A stretch of 28,322 bases of DNA from Phallusia fumigata (GCA_008931825.1 QXVZ01001225.1:1-28322), one strand, 5' to 3'; counted from the stretch's first letter, positions 1 through 12,677 are shown. Numbers and translations: made by a program. Notes: generated by a model not told the origin, from the sequence alone.

Positions 1-1481
1 CAATTTGAACGTGTTGGGGTTTGAGTGGTCAGACGGATAGCATTTGCAAACATGCGGACAGCTAAAATTGGTCGATGAAACGACATTGAAATACCCACTA
101 ACTAGCGTTGTGACGAGCAACAAGATCAACAAGTAAATTCGCAGAGCCTTTGTGCCGGCAGCGGAGAAAGTTTTTACGCTTGGCTGCATTCCGATATTTC
201 ACCAGACTAAGCTGATACAACAAAACGGGTCAAACACACTGAACAACAATACCTCAATGCTAACAAAATGTAAGGCTTGCGAAGCGTGTGGTGTATCAGA
301 TGGAACCGCTAGGGGTATCGTAGTGCACAGGAGTAATATCATGTGGCTCTCTCGGGTCTTTGGTTACGTGTTTTTCAAACCTTATCACTTACTTTGTTCT
401 GGTAACCTGCCTACTGCCTATTAAGAGTTTCACTCAATCGAACTAAATGATATCCAAAATTTGAAGAAAATAAGCATGGTAAGTGGTTCCCACAGATTTT
501 TAATGACCTCTGGTCGGGTGCAGCAACCCCGTTAAAAACTGAACCGTTCTCGCATAAAGTATTTGCACAATGGAGAGTTATTCTGGTGTATGTGCGGTGC
601 AGGCGATTCGGCCTGGGCCTTGCTTTTCCAACACAAACGGAACAAACTGTCGTGTTTGTATTCTACCTGGCTAACTTATGTTATTAAGTGCCAATCGCGT
701 CGTTTTATGTTTCTAAAAATGCTAGTAGCCTACCTAGCTGTAGATTTTTTTTCTAACAACTCTGAGATGGCCAAAGCTAAAAACTGCCTACAGCTAGTTG
801 TCCTCAACTTCGACAACAGGACACGACATGCTTACAAAACCACGAGGAGTCTTGTTTTGCGTCCCCTGGGAAGCGCAACCTACCATCGCTACTTCTCTTG
901 TGCAGCCTTCAAGCAACAGCCGCCATGGGCTTGACGCCGACCTTTCAAACTGAACGAAAAAGGGAAACGTCACAAAGGCACGACAAGCAAGCCAGTGGTG
1001 AGCTTTAACAGACTTAAAACCGTAACTATAGTCTTAGCGCACGGGCGTCGTACGTTTCTTGTTTATGCATTTATTACTTCCACATTTAGCTAAGTTTTAC
1101 GCTCGAGCATTTATCGAAACACAAAGTTATTGCAGATACCCATTTCACAGTCCATGGCGTGGTTTTGGGGTGATAACTGCCTGCAACATGCGTGTCAAAA
1201 CTTTTATTTTATTTCTATGACATGCCAAAACCTGACGAAAAACTGCGCATTTATAGGTTTATCAATGTAATCTTGAAAGGTTATGTTTAAAACAAAAAAA
1301 TTAAGACCAATATTTTTCTTAATGTATTACTTGGGTTTTCCAATATTTAATTAGACTAACAGTAGTTGCTTTTCGGCTAGTTTTAATCGATATGAAATGC
1401 ACGACTGGTATCACGGTTGCTAACTGGCATTGACAGTCATAAGCCGTAACAGCTCGGGATGTATGAGTCCAATTTGGGGGA
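1..1481. other. No supported gene
   Basis: Open frames here, the longest about 123 codons at 563-934, lack a good ATG start, flanking splice sites or a recognisable protein pattern. I see no RNA gene and no transposon ends. It reads as intergenic or intronic DNA. Confidence 0.5.
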
Positions 1482-1914
1482 AAAGCCGATTAGGATTTTT
1501 GCCCCGCTGCCCTGCGTAAAGTATTTACAACGCGTCTTGGTTGACTGTTAATTTTCCGCCCGTAGGGAGTAATTAATATTTCATTGCTGGGCAGACTTTT
1601 TTGATGACTTGCCGCTGCAAAACCATAAGCTGTAACTGTATTCTTATTGTATAAATGTTGTATTGGCAATTAAGCAGTTTTAGGTTTTGTCAAAAACNAA
1701 AGCCGATTAGGATTTTTGCCCCGCTGCCCTGCGTAAAGTATTTACAACGCGTCTTGGTTGACTGTTAATTTTCCGCCCGTAGGGAGTAATTAATATTTCA
1801 TTGCTGGGCAGACTTTTTTGGTGACTTGCCGCTGCAAAACCATAAGCTGTAACTGTATTCTTATTGTATAAATGTTGTATTGGCAATTAAGCAGTTTTAG
1901 GTTTTGTCAAAAAC
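1482..1914. repeat. 216-bp direct duplication around one N (probable assembly join)
   Basis: Positions 1482-1697 and 1699-1914 are the same 216-bp sequence, separated only by the N at 1698. I see one substitution between them (A versus G in the tract near 1601 and its counterpart). The left copy stops exactly at the N and the right copy starts exactly after it. That is expected when two overlapping contigs or haplotypes are abutted without merging. Confidence 0.85.
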
Positions 1915-3400
1915 ATGGGTTTGAGAGGTTTTTGCGAACATGTTGTTTAAGCGATAAACTGTAAAATTTGACGGATATCAAGCAGTCACCTGCTTTAAAT
2001 GCATTTCTGCCTAGTTTTTTTACTAATGTACGTTTTACTAATGTGTATTTTTTTTATTGGAAAATACTTCTCATTACTTTCAAAATGTCTTCTTTTGCTG
2101 TCGGAAGAAAACAGTAAACATTTCATTTGTGAAAATTAGTACAACATAAGCCCGAAACGTCCTTTCTTTCGCATTGGATGTTTTTAGTTCTTAAGTTTAC
2201 GCTTAAATGTCAGCATTCTGCAACATGTTGCCATACAGCAACAAAAACACAACACATATTTTTCTGTTGCAATATTCACTTAGCCTAATTATTCTTGACA
2301 GTTTGCATTCTGAACAGCCTTGTACAATATTTTAAAACTCATAATAAACTTAGAACATTACATTATTCAGGCCGCGGTTTGTGGGCATGAGCCCTTCGTT
2401 AAGTGAGTGTTGATATTTTAAAATATTTATACAGTGCGCAAGAGCGAAGGCTCACAAACGAAATTCACGCGTACCTACTCATATTTATTGATTTTAAATA
2501 AGGGTCACAGAGGTGCTTTTAATTTCAACGGGGCATTTGTCAAAATAAAAGGCACTTGATCGATTGGTTTGTTGCGCTTCTTGGCGCGAATTTCCTCTTG
2601 CCAAGAAATCTATATTTCTGACAGTAATGAAGGCATCAGTGTACTTCTAATGAGTCACTTTCTCAAAAATTGTCAAGCTCAGTCTTTTGAATGTCAAGCT
2701 CATTTTTCTTTCACACGGAGCCAGCATCAAGCGAACACAGAATTTGCAATTTATTGCGTTACGATGGTTGTTTTCTTATATGGTACAGAAAAGTTTATTA
2801 AAAACATACCAGAGATCTTGTATATAGTGAGTTTTTTTTTAATGTTAACGTTTTAACGATCACTGACGTCGTTCGCTATGCTCAGGCATTTATGTTTTTT
2901 TTCAAGCTACTTTTCTACGTCCATGTCTCGCGTTCCGCAGAAAATATTGATAAAAATTAGCAACAGTCGTGCTGAATTCAATGCCACCTGCCTGGATATT
3001 AATTAAAATACCACGAATAGCAAAAAAATCCTTGCTCAAGGTCATGTCGAAATCCACGAGCAGAAACCAGCTTTTGCCTGGACGTTAGAGCAGTAGCTTT
3101 GATAATAATACCAATGACAAAAATCAACAAAAAATAAAATTTTAGCAAGATTTTTCCGTTTGTTTAAATACTAAACACGATAACCTAAAACAATGACAAT
3201 TCGTCTAAAACTGTACCAAAGTTTTCTTTTTCGTGTTGGTATTTTGGCATCTTTTAATTTCCATAAATGAGGCTATAGAATCTACAACCTGAGTGGTATT
3301 TTATAAATTACGGTCATGACGGCGGATTGCAAATGACGTAGTGAGAAAATGATTTGAACAAAAGGGAAAAAATCGCAACAAAAGTAATAGAAAAGTGTCA
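1915..3400. other. No supported gene; AT-rich DNA with one inverted repeat
   Basis: The open frame at 2569-2856 begins with TTG, is low in complexity and resembles nothing I know. Apart from the inverted repeat at 2377-2459 I see no organised feature. Confidence 0.5.
2377..2459. repeat. Imperfect inverted repeat with a palindromic centre
   Basis: The left arm (2377-2398) begins GTTTGTG and ends in a GAGCCCTTCG-like block. The right arm (2445-2459) reads CGAAGGCTCACAAAC, so its reverse complement matches the left arm apart from a short insertion. Between the arms lies the perfect 14-base palindrome ATATTTTAAAATAT. The whole could fold as a stem of about 83 bases. It may be a foldback-element remnant; no target-site duplication was found. 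Confidence 0.5.
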
Positions 3401-3626
3401 AGTCTGGCCCAAGTCTAACCAAATGTCCACATGATTTTAAAAGTATGCAAAAAATCTAATATTTCCAACTGCTGCGTGAAATCTATTGTTTTGTCAGGTT
3501 TTAATAAAACACNAGTCTGGCCCAAGTCTAACCAAATGTCCACGTGATTTTAAAAATATGCAAAAAATCTGATTTTTATCAACTGCTGTGTGAAATCTAT
3601 TGTTTTATCAGGTTTTAATAAAACAC
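3401..3626. repeat. 112/113-bp divergent direct duplication around one N
   Basis: 3401-3512 and 3514-3626 are copies flanking the N at 3513. Unlike the other joins they differ at roughly eight sites plus a one-base length change. They therefore look like two haplotypes laid end to end, not one sequence read twice. Confidence 0.8.
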
Positions 3627-6600
3627 AACAACTGCGTAGATTTTGTAGTCAAGCAACTTAACATGGAAATCCAGTAAAACAAAAGTAAAAGCGCACAACA
3701 AGCAAAATGTTTGAGACAATGGACTTTATTAGGAAAGAAAGACACCTGGTAAGCACTTATGCTACGATGAAGAGAATGCCACAACTAGGAACAGAGGATA
3801 TTGAGAATAAATTTATTCATGATCGGTTTTTACTGTCATATTTCCGTTTGTTTTACTTATTTACATGACAGCCTGTCCAAAGTAATTTGATTGTTGTGTT
3901 AAAACAAACAAAGTAAATCAACAGATCGACGGTAGTAACACTGTGGTGTATAGGAAAACAAAAATCAGAGTTCTTGATACTAGGAAGTATTGTTGGCAAC
4001 CTTCGAGGCTTTAATAAACAAATCTTTTTTCCACTGAGGTACTTCCCCTCGTGGTGGATCACCTTTGTTTGAGGTTCCTTCCGGAACAGAAGGTAAAGTC
4101 GATTGTTTTGGGCCCCCCACTGCACGTTCTGCAATGGATTTTTAGAAAGGCTCAAATTAAAAAAATTAAGATATTGTTTTCTTAAAAAATATTTTTTAAT
4201 TTCGTAAATGAATGTTTTTGAAACGTCTAAGCCAGTGGTTGTCAACTTTTTCTTTTATAGTGAATGACAACAGCGATTGTCGAAACGTTTGCGTTAAAAA
4301 GTATTCACTGTATACACGTTCTCTTGCTGTTATGTCTTGTGTTTCAAACGTTATAGTTAGGTTATACAACAAATTTAGTTGTACAAAAATATTTTTTCGT
4401 GTGTCAGTTGGTAATCTGATCGCTAAAGCATCCAAACACAAGATTACAATTTTGTGCAAATTTATTTATTACCCTTTGTGTTGGTTTCACTTTTTGGGGC
4501 TTTTGGAGAAACAGACATGGGTTGAGATTTCCATGTACTTGGGTTATTAACGATAAACGCTGTTGATTGTTGTTTATCCACACTTGTAGACCAACGATAC
4601 CGCTCTTTACTGTCATCTAGCGGCTGCAAAAAATTACAAAAACAACGTTAAATGTACAATTTGCTTTATTACTGGCCAACACCAACATGTCCGAAAATGC
4701 AATGCCCTTTAGTAACGGTTAAACGAAAGGCCATAAAATCGTATTTGTTTGACTTTTTAGTCCGATGTTTAAACTCAAAACATACCTGCATAAAACTGAA
4801 CTGTTTACCTAAGCATCGTTAACCTTTGATTTTCTATATTTACGCGGTTGTGTTTAGTTTGCAAACAATTGCATCATATGTAAATGGTTACATTCCAACC
4901 TAATGATTCAACTATTGTATACTATTGCGAGCTGTAACAGGCATCGGTCTCTTCAAAGTCTTCCCTAACCAATCCTAAAACTAGGCCATGGGGGGAAAAT
5001 TACAAATTTGCATGTATTGTGCTGGTAACTGTACTGTCAGCCATTCTGTATTTTTGTTGAGATAATTTTGTAACTGTTCAACACATATGAGGCAGAGATT
5101 ACAGTAGTACGCTGTTAAAAGCACACAGAATAAACACTAGATCTGTTTGGCGCTAAATACCTTATTAAACCATATTAAGGCTTCTGATTTGGGCGTTAAC
5201 TGTTCTCTTAAATGTCTGTAGCCTTTGTTTGGTTTCTTAAGATATCCCAACTATCAGCAATATCAATTGACCCACCTGTTCAATTTTCTTTGGATTATAT
5301 ACTGTTGCTATGGAAACCCGCCTCTTTGCTTGTCGCTCAGCTTCCAATTCTGTTGCACAAAAGATCACAGGCCGTTACTTATTATCTGATTGCTCTTCTT
5401 GTGCTTTCAGGTAAACATCTAAGTCATAATTTAATTGCAAATCACAAAGCTGAAATTTCACTACTTTGACCGCCCATTTTCTGCTGTTTTGAAACATTAA
5501 AAAATAAGCAGGACTTTCTTGCATCTAAAAGAGTGCTTGGACAGTTGACTCTGGTTGTATATTACGGCTCGGGAAGGCCTGGCGTAATTTCATGCAGATA
5601 TAGTAAGTCTTGTGTTGTATACAGGTTATACTTTGCATTCGAAATTATGTAATCAACAGTTGAACGAAAAAAGCTCGTAGGAAAACCCTTTTTAAGGATT
5701 GACCCGTGACAGGTCTTAGTTAAAAAAGACGTTTGGGAACAAATGTCCTTGATAGGATGAGCAGTATATGGTGAATGATTTACCTTTTGCTACCTCCGGC
5801 ACAAGATGTGCATCACTGTGTCGTCTTGCGTAACCTCGATGCGCCGCCATTATGCCACTCGACTCTCAAAATGTCATTTCAACTCCTAAAAAATGAAGGT
5901 GCGTAGCTACAAAAACCGCGCATTGAATTTGTACTTAAAAGCTCTGTGTATAATCAAAAACATTTTATCGTTAAATATAAAACCACGTAAAAAATACAAA
6001 AACAAAAAAACGAAGTGAAAAATGCGCCGCTTGCGTTCACAGCAAGCATGTAAAGAGGCCCAGCAGTTACAAAAGGTATTTGTAACTTTTTTATGTAGCT
6101 TTTCGAATTTCGCCGGAATGTAAACGACGCAACACAAAAGAGAAAAGAAACTAAATTTTAACAAGAGCGATTTCTTATCTGGTTTCTGTCGAAGCTGTCA
6201 AACAAGTGACGGAATAGAAACAGTTTGTGGCGATGCGAAAATGTGCTTTGTAAATGCCTAACTTGATCCCAAGTTTAAATTCATCCATTGATTGAACGGA
6301 AATCTTAAATCAATAAATATGCTTTGCATAGAAAACTGTGTAATCTAAACTTTTGCTTTCCTAATCATCAATTAAAAAAAAAACTTTACAAACTGACATA
6401 GACAAGTTGACGTTTTACTGCAAGAGCCTAACTCGTTTGAGCAATAACATCCCCTCTTGCTACTTTCGCTTATTTGCGTGACTGCAACAAGTGCCCTAAA
6501 TGGCCTCAAGAGTAACTACTGCTTGCCTGTTTAAACAACCTATCATTGGGTCAATAAACGACTCATTGGAAGCAAAATAATAAACTTGTCAGGAAGAACC

Positions 6601-9600
6601 GCAGCACCAACGACAGTAAACAAACACTGGTTCTAGTGGTTCTGATTTTACAACATTCCCACATACTTTTCCAGTCCTTTTCAGTCGTGGCTGCAAAACT
6701 TGTTTACCGACACACTTTGGCCATTGCATCTTTTAAAATTACGGTTGAAAATGCCCAAAGCTGCATCGTTATTTTGCCTGTAAATCTTGTTGCAAATCTG
6801 GTGTTGATTTTTAACGTCTTTACTGTGTGCTTTATTGTTTTCTTTGCTATTAAAGCCAAAGCCAAAAGCGTTCCTGCATTCGGTTGTCCTTAATACAAGT
6901 ACACTCAACAGGTGTAAAAACGGTTATCTAAAGCATCTAGTAGTGTTAACCGACCTTATGTACCATACTAGATCATATAGCCTATAAGCACATACACACG
7001 CTTGTATTGAATGAGTGGTCTGAAACGATCTCAAAACATCCAAAATAAATGCATTCGTATTGCCTCTTCAAATTCTAGCCATGTGGTCTCTTTCTGGGCT
7101 ATATAGGTTTCAAATGGTAAAAGGCCGGCGATACTGTCAATATTTGTTTACCTACGTTTGCACTGTGGGATTTAGCTCAGAGGTGATCGTCTGCTTTGTT
7201 TAACGAATCATAGGACGTTGGTGCATGTTGCGGCAGCGTTGTTTTGCTGTGATTGATACGCGTTTTATTTACTGAAACATATGTGAGACGTTTCTTTGCA
7301 CAATCACTTTCGTTTTGAGCTGTTGGTTGCAAATGTGGATTTGTAATAAACTGTGGAAAGCAACGCAAACCCAGGCCTAACAGAATATATCTTGGTTTCG
7401 GCGTCTTCTTTGCATTATAATTTGTCTACATCCTTTTTATGTTCAAAAGAAGCTTAATGGGATGTACAAACGTCCAGACATTTAATGGTACAGAATCTGT
7501 TTTTCCAATAGTGGGCATGGTTTATGCTGGCAACCTTTAAGTTTTCTCGGCACAATTATAGTGATAAAACTGAGCTCAGGAATCAAACCAACCAACCCAT
7601 GACCTTCAAAGATATATATATTTTACCTGTGTGGACATCGTCTGTGTATAATAGTCTTTTTTCCTATTCAAATAAAAGGCTGACAATACGCATTCGGTTG
7701 AAATACACATCTCAATATGAGTTAAAAGCACAGTTTCAGTTATTAACAAACGCACAAACATATAATCAAAAAGGAGACAAAATATAAACATGGAAAAACA
7801 GAATTAAGCTTATCCTACTTTCTCTAATATTTTTGAGGCGTTTGTGATCTTTTTATCAAGGTTCTTTTGTCCAAATTTGCGTTGACCGCCGACCAATGCC
7901 GCTCCCTAGCGACCATGCTCAAAACAGAAATGACCGTTAGGTGACGCTAAAGTTTGCTGTCTTGGAACAACCAAAGTCTGTTATGATTCATCCAGATTTT
8001 TCATGCGTATAAAACAAATTTGTAATAATAAAAAAGTAATTTTTTTTTTTTAAACAAATCACAATTAATGCATAAAATTTACGATTTATGATTCCTGCTA
8101 AAGCAAAAACGTTACGTGATTTCGGACAAACCACCAAGCTTTAGTTGCGAAACGTAAAACTGAAAGCTGTAAAAAAGATACGATAGTTTAATTGTCACTC
8201 AGGTCGGAGATATATTTTTAAATTGAAATCAAATCTGTTATTTCCCTTTAAGTAATGTGTTTGTTAAAAAAGGTGCTCCTACAAAAAACAGATTAATGTT
8301 TTAAACTGTCTTCACGTCACAGCACAATTTCAGAGTTGTAATTTGTGTAAAAATTTTAAACCAACCAGGAATTTAAGTTTTAAGATGCAAAAACATATTT
8401 TTGTTTTTGTGTGTTTTCAGCAATTTGGCCACATTCGTATACATCCCACTGATATTAATCTGAGGACAACAACTGTTTTCCAGAGTTAGTCCCATTTCTG
8501 AAATTGTTCTCCACGCAAACGCTACTCTGGCGTTCCGTGACGCGGTTTCCGCAAATAGACCTGATCAGTTCTCTTCAGTACGGTTGCAGTGACCGTAGCG
8601 TTAAAGTAAATACCGACATTACGTAGTTTGCCGTTTCTTTGTCCTGTAATGGGCGTGGACATGCTAAGGGCGTTTGTTTCACAAGGATCATAAACTTTCA
8701 GTCTCGTCGACGCCACCGACGGTTGGATACCGGACCAATGCACATGAAAGAATGGGAGACTAAAATTACTTTGGTTATGATTTATTATCATTTTGACATA
8801 ACGCCAAAACGATTTAATTTAACAGGTTCACGCCAAGGTGGAATGCTGTGAAAAATGGCGTAATACGAGAATTCTCCTGTCTTTGTGACACAGGTTGTCA
8901 GAATTACTCAGTAGGGTGTGGCTATACTTGGTACGTTGGGAAAAGTCTTTTGTGTGGTCCATTTTGTAAATATCAGAAGTCTGAAGGATTGATTTGTGTT
9001 TTTGTAATAGCTCCATGTTTTCACCAAAACGTGATAAATATGTGACATGTGTCACTTAGGCGAAGTAAAGTGTGACGAAGTTTTTGGAATAAATTTGACC
9101 TCGCCAAACAAAGGTTGCTTCCGAATGGGAAATCTATTATGTTTTCTAACGATGAAGCAAGTAAGCGCATGCTATTCCTGCGGAAACCGAAATTTCTTGT
9201 CTTTTTTGCGCCTCGTTAGGTCAAGGTTCTCCGGAATCGCTTAGTCATGATTAGCGCAGCACTCCCCACACGTTAATCAAGCTCTTACGCAACAAGTGCC
9301 CTTCTCAATACTTTTCCTTGGTCACTATCTGAAATGATGTTTTCCAAGTAAAGTTGCCTGCTGGGTCAGCCACTCGAGCAGTTGTATTTGTTTTTAGATC
9401 ATTTGCGCAAAAAACATGTTTCGGGTTGTCTTAACGTATTAGGACGTGTTCACGTTTTAATTCCGCTTTCCGTACGTTCTTGAAACGTTCGTCGTATTGT
9501 GTTTGCCCAAACAGGTTTAACCACGTGGAACGATGTTTGGGAGCAGGCCAGTTATAATCACATTGACAACTTCGAAAACATGAAAATAACTTTATGCGGA

Positions 9601-10250
9601 CATGACCGTTATAATATTTTTAACTCAGCAATATATTTGAAACGAAACGATTCCAAAGCGATCAAAGAGTGCAGGTTATCAGCACGTTGACCTGTTAAAA
9701 ACGCCGCGGCAAGTTTTTAAACGAATGGCAACTTGGTGTAATTGACGGGGTCACTTTTTTGAGGCATGTATAGATGATATCCACAAATCACGGTTTTATA
9801 TACAATAGTCTTAATAGAATGATGCCAGTCAATACTTGTGTGTAAAATACTTTGGTCGCTTCTGACAGACACATCCCCATTGCTTGTCATGCTTTCCAAC
9901 CACATATTGACTTGTTTCATTTATCTGAAAATGTGGTTTTAATTTATTAGTTTGCGTTGATGAGTCTTTTCCACGTCCTGTGAATATTTTCGTGTTTAGG
10001 GGGTTTCATAACATGCTGAGTAACGGTGCCGGACGTGACATGGGATGATCCATAAATACGGAGACTTGAACCTTGTTAATCCATGTCTCTTCTCATGGCT
10101 AAAATCCAGACGCTTTTTCATGGTTTTGTTGAATCACCGACATAAGTAACAAAGGAATTTCTATAGTCTTTCGTGTTTGCTGGAAATTATTATGTTTTTT
10201 ATCGTCGGCTCACGTTTAAACTATTCCGCTTTTGGGATTCGTATTCGGGA
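3627..10250. other. Long stretch without a supported gene
   Basis: Many short open frames occur on both strands, but none combines an ATG, splice sites in matching phase and a recognisable fold. Two places stand out. The open frame at 5212-5407 starts with ATG, ends in a hydrophobic stretch and meets a good donor (TCAG|GTAAAC). A strong pyrimidine tract plus CAG at about 8400-8420 precedes a 22-codon open frame ending at a TAG. Either could be an exon of an unrecognised gene, and I could not link them to anything. Confidence 0.4.
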
Positions 10251-10279
10251 AATGTTGTTTTACGTTTAGCTCAAAAAGC

Positions 10280-10505
10280 GTCACGTTTTGACGTCATGGC
10301 GGTTGCGTAAAAGTATTAGCGTCACACGCCGCGATTCTTCGGTGCATTTCTTGCCAGCGTTGCGTGTCCACTTCTGTCACATGATTTCCTCCTTGTGGGC
10401 GTCTTACGAGACGACGTCATCAAGTTCTTCTGGGGTTGGGGTAAACGTTGACCAATAAAAGCACGTAATTAGGGCGGGGCAGGGCGATGGGGATATAATT
10501 TCCTT
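10280..10505 (+). promoter_or_regulatory. Candidate promoter: CRE, CRE-like, CCAAT, GC box, TATA-like
   Basis: A perfect cAMP-response element TGACGTCA lies at 10289-10296 and a CRE-like GACGTCAT at 10413-10420. A CCAAT box follows at 10452-10456, then a GC box GGGCGGGG at 10472-10479 and an AT-rich ATATAATT near 10493. Order and spacing suit a plus-strand promoter starting near 10520. No coding sequence could be assigned downstream, because the next 700 bases contain a contig-join duplication. Confidence 0.45.
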
Positions 10506-10627
10506 TTGTCGAGTTTATAACGTTTTCGGCATATCGGCGCTTTTTAGGATATTTCTAATATAGTTTGTTACTGTTGCTCTTAAAAAAATATCTGAAATGT
10601 ATTTGCCCAGGCCGATAAATAGGAATA

Positions 10628-11200
10628 AAATCTTTTGAAAATTTTGTGCTTCTAAAGTTTTAGTCTGGACTTGTGCATAATAACCGATATTATTTTTATA
10701 TTTCTGCACATTTCATTTGAAAGATTGGATAATTTTTGTCATGTTTGGTGATACAGGCGTTATACACAAGGGGTTATTTTCCGAATTCGTACATTCTACT
10801 TGCATGCAAAGAGCGACGAAGTACACCCTGCCTCACAGTACCACGATATTTCATAAACCCATTGAAAATGGGAGCGCCTTGCAACATGTATCCCAATACG
10901 TTGCTGTGTCACCTGGNCTTTCTTTTGCTGTGCTTCTAAAGTTTTAGTCTGGACTTGTGCACAATAACCGATATTATTTTTATATTTCTGCACATTTCAT
11001 TTGAAAGATTGCATAATTTTTGTCATGTTTGGTGATACAGGCGTTATACACAAGGGGTTATTTTCCGAATTCGTACATTCTATTTGCACGCAAAGAGCGA
11101 CGAAGTACACCCTGCCTCACAGTACCACTATATTTCATAAACCCATTGAAAATGGGAGCGCCTTGCAACATGTATCCCAATACGTTGCTGTGTCACCTGG
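10628..11200. repeat. About 284-bp direct duplication around one N
   Basis: About 10628-10916 and 10918-11200 are copies at a 284-base offset, with the N at 10917 between them. They differ by several substitutions, and the left copy has a few extra bases near 10638. The overlapping open frames in the two copies are duplicated for this reason and are not evidence of a gene family. Confidence 0.8.
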
Positions 11201-11938
11201 CGTTCTTCATAACCCATAGCGGTGGAATTTCGACACATACCGTAGGCAACAGGAAAACCAGGGCCCGGCAAAACATCACGCATTGGCAGCTTATCGCACG
11301 CTAGCCACCTGAGTTAAGCGCCTACGCAACATTTTCATGCAGGAAGGCATAAAAAGCAAGAAAATGTTATCGGTGGCACTATCAATGCGGTCGCGTGTCG
11401 ACACTGGTCGATGGGATATGCGACCTCCACAGCTTTCGGCTAAGAAGGAAAAGTTGGTCGCGCTTGAGGTGCTGTGTAGCGTGGATAAAATCAACATTAT
11501 GATTTGGAAAGTATAAGTGCGCACGCACATGTATCGCACCCACGGCCCGACCCTTCGCTTTACTTCCGTGTATCGTATACCGGTTACTTTTCCGGGGATG
11601 GTCCCCATGTGGTGGGATTAAAGGGGTTAAGGGGCGGTCACCCCGCGAAAGGCTTCACGTGAACGTTAATAACAAAAGTCTGTTTTTGCGCTGTGTGCCA
11701 CTTTTTGTAAATTGTCTTGTTCAGAAACCTAGATAAAACGACATGCCAAAGGAAGCAGGAACATCGCCTTTTGGATTAGTTAAGATCTTTAACCGCAGCA
11801 TTCATATCAAACCCAACTCTCTCGCCTAAGTTTTGGGTTTTTAAGCATTTTTCTTCTAAGTTCCTCACTATTTTTCTAAAAATATTTCGTTTTCCCGTTG
11901 TCCCTTTCAAAATACCAACCACATTCGGAGTAAATCAA
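11201..11938. other. No supported gene; relatively GC-rich start
   Basis: The part from 11215 to 11650 is richer in GC than its surroundings. It contains an ATG-started 105-codon open frame on the minus strand (11608 down to 11291) that I do not recognise and that has no visible supporting splice or promoter signals. A TCACGTGA E-box lies near 11657. Confidence 0.35.
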
Positions 11939-12094
11939 AGCGCATAGTCTATTGATTTTTTTATGTTGACATTTGCTTTAATGACTATTCGTTAAACTCG
12001 TGTAACAAACAAGGGCAAGCTATGGAAGCAAGCGATAGGTGTTTGTGCATCAAATTTTAAGTTGCGAAACTATACTGGCCCCGAACAAGGCAAG

Positions 12095-12113
12095 CACGTG
12101 GTAAAATCACGTG
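12095..12113. promoter_or_regulatory. Paired CACGTG E-boxes
   Basis: Two CACGTG hexamers lie at 12095-12100 and 12108-12113; the second sits in the extended palindrome TCACGTGA. The 13-base spacing puts them at nearly the same helical face. They recur in the second copy of the duplication near 13254-13272. Such pairs can bind bHLH-zip factors (USF, Myc or MiT families), but no promoter or gene was identified beside them. Confidence 0.3.
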
Positions 12114-12329
12114 ACATGGCAGATGGCAAACCGTGGTGGGGATACCCACCGAGCGTTCACAAATATCTGGCATTTAAGTCCAGGCAAACGGCTGAGCATC
12201 GCACAAACAATGTTTTAGTCGCATTGGCTTTTGATGTTGGACGACAATGGTGACGTGAGGCCTAATGTAAGGTACAGATTTAAGTTTGTTGGCATTTTTA
12301 GCAACCAATGACGCTTTTATAGGCATTAA

Positions 12330-12677
12330 ATGTACCAACAGGGAAGCGAACAAAAGCCCTCCACACGCGTGTTTAGTAGAGCACGGCATTTCGATGAAGT
12401 TCAGCGGCCCAACAGAGAAATTCGGACGCTTTTCATGGGATTAGAGTCGCCCAAAATAGCTTTTTCTAATTACCAACGTATCCGAATGCTGCGCGAACCA
12501 ATCGTGCGACTTTTGAAGCAAAACGTTCGAAATTCACGCAAGGGTAACCACAGTTTACGTAGCTTGTTATTGCTCGAACTTGCAGCAGAACTTTTGTGTT
12601 TACTAAACATGAACACAACAAAAATTTTTTGCTGCCTGATTCACGAAGCCATGCAAGCGCTTGTTAGAGCGTTATGA
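12330..12677 (+). CDS. Hypothetical 115-residue open frame
   Basis: This frame starts at an ATG and ends at TGA. The predicted protein is basic and polar in its first 80 residues and then leucine-rich (about residues 80-100). I do not recognise it. No signal peptide, splice junction or TATA box supports it. It occurs again at 13489-13836 in the duplicate copy with one coding change (Gly5 to Arg). Because the copies are probably alleles or overlapping contigs, that conservation says little about selection. It may be a chance open frame. Confidence 0.2.
   Translation: MYQQGSEQKPSTRVFSRARHFDEVQRPNREIRTLFMGLESPKIAFSNYQRIRMLREPIVRLLKQNVRNSRKGNHSLRSLLLLELAAELLCLLNMNTTKIFCCLIHEAMQALVRAL

Noticed and set aside
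563..934. 123-codon open frame (+)
   Set aside because: It starts at TTG, has no in-frame early ATG, no splice or promoter signals and no recognisable pattern; a chance frame is likely.
4231..4252. CAGTGGTTGTCAAC hAT-like terminus
   Set aside because: No matching opposite end or target-site duplication was found, so it was not called an element.
5212..5469. ATG-started frame with a hydrophobic stretch and a good donor at 5408
   Set aside because: It resembles a signal-peptide exon, but the hydrophobic segment lies some 50 residues in and I found no in-phase partner exon.
6636..6893. Hydrophobic open frame resembling a receptor helix 5
   Set aside because: No ATG and no neighbouring exon for helices 6-7; the likeness is only compositional.
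8522..8791. 89-codon minus-strand frame and its plus-strand shadow
   Set aside because: Unrecognised, without splice support, and overlapped by an equally long frame on the other strand.
11291..11608. 105-codon ATG frame (-) in a GC-rich patch
   Set aside because: GC-rich DNA lengthens chance frames; there is no promoter, splice or family evidence.
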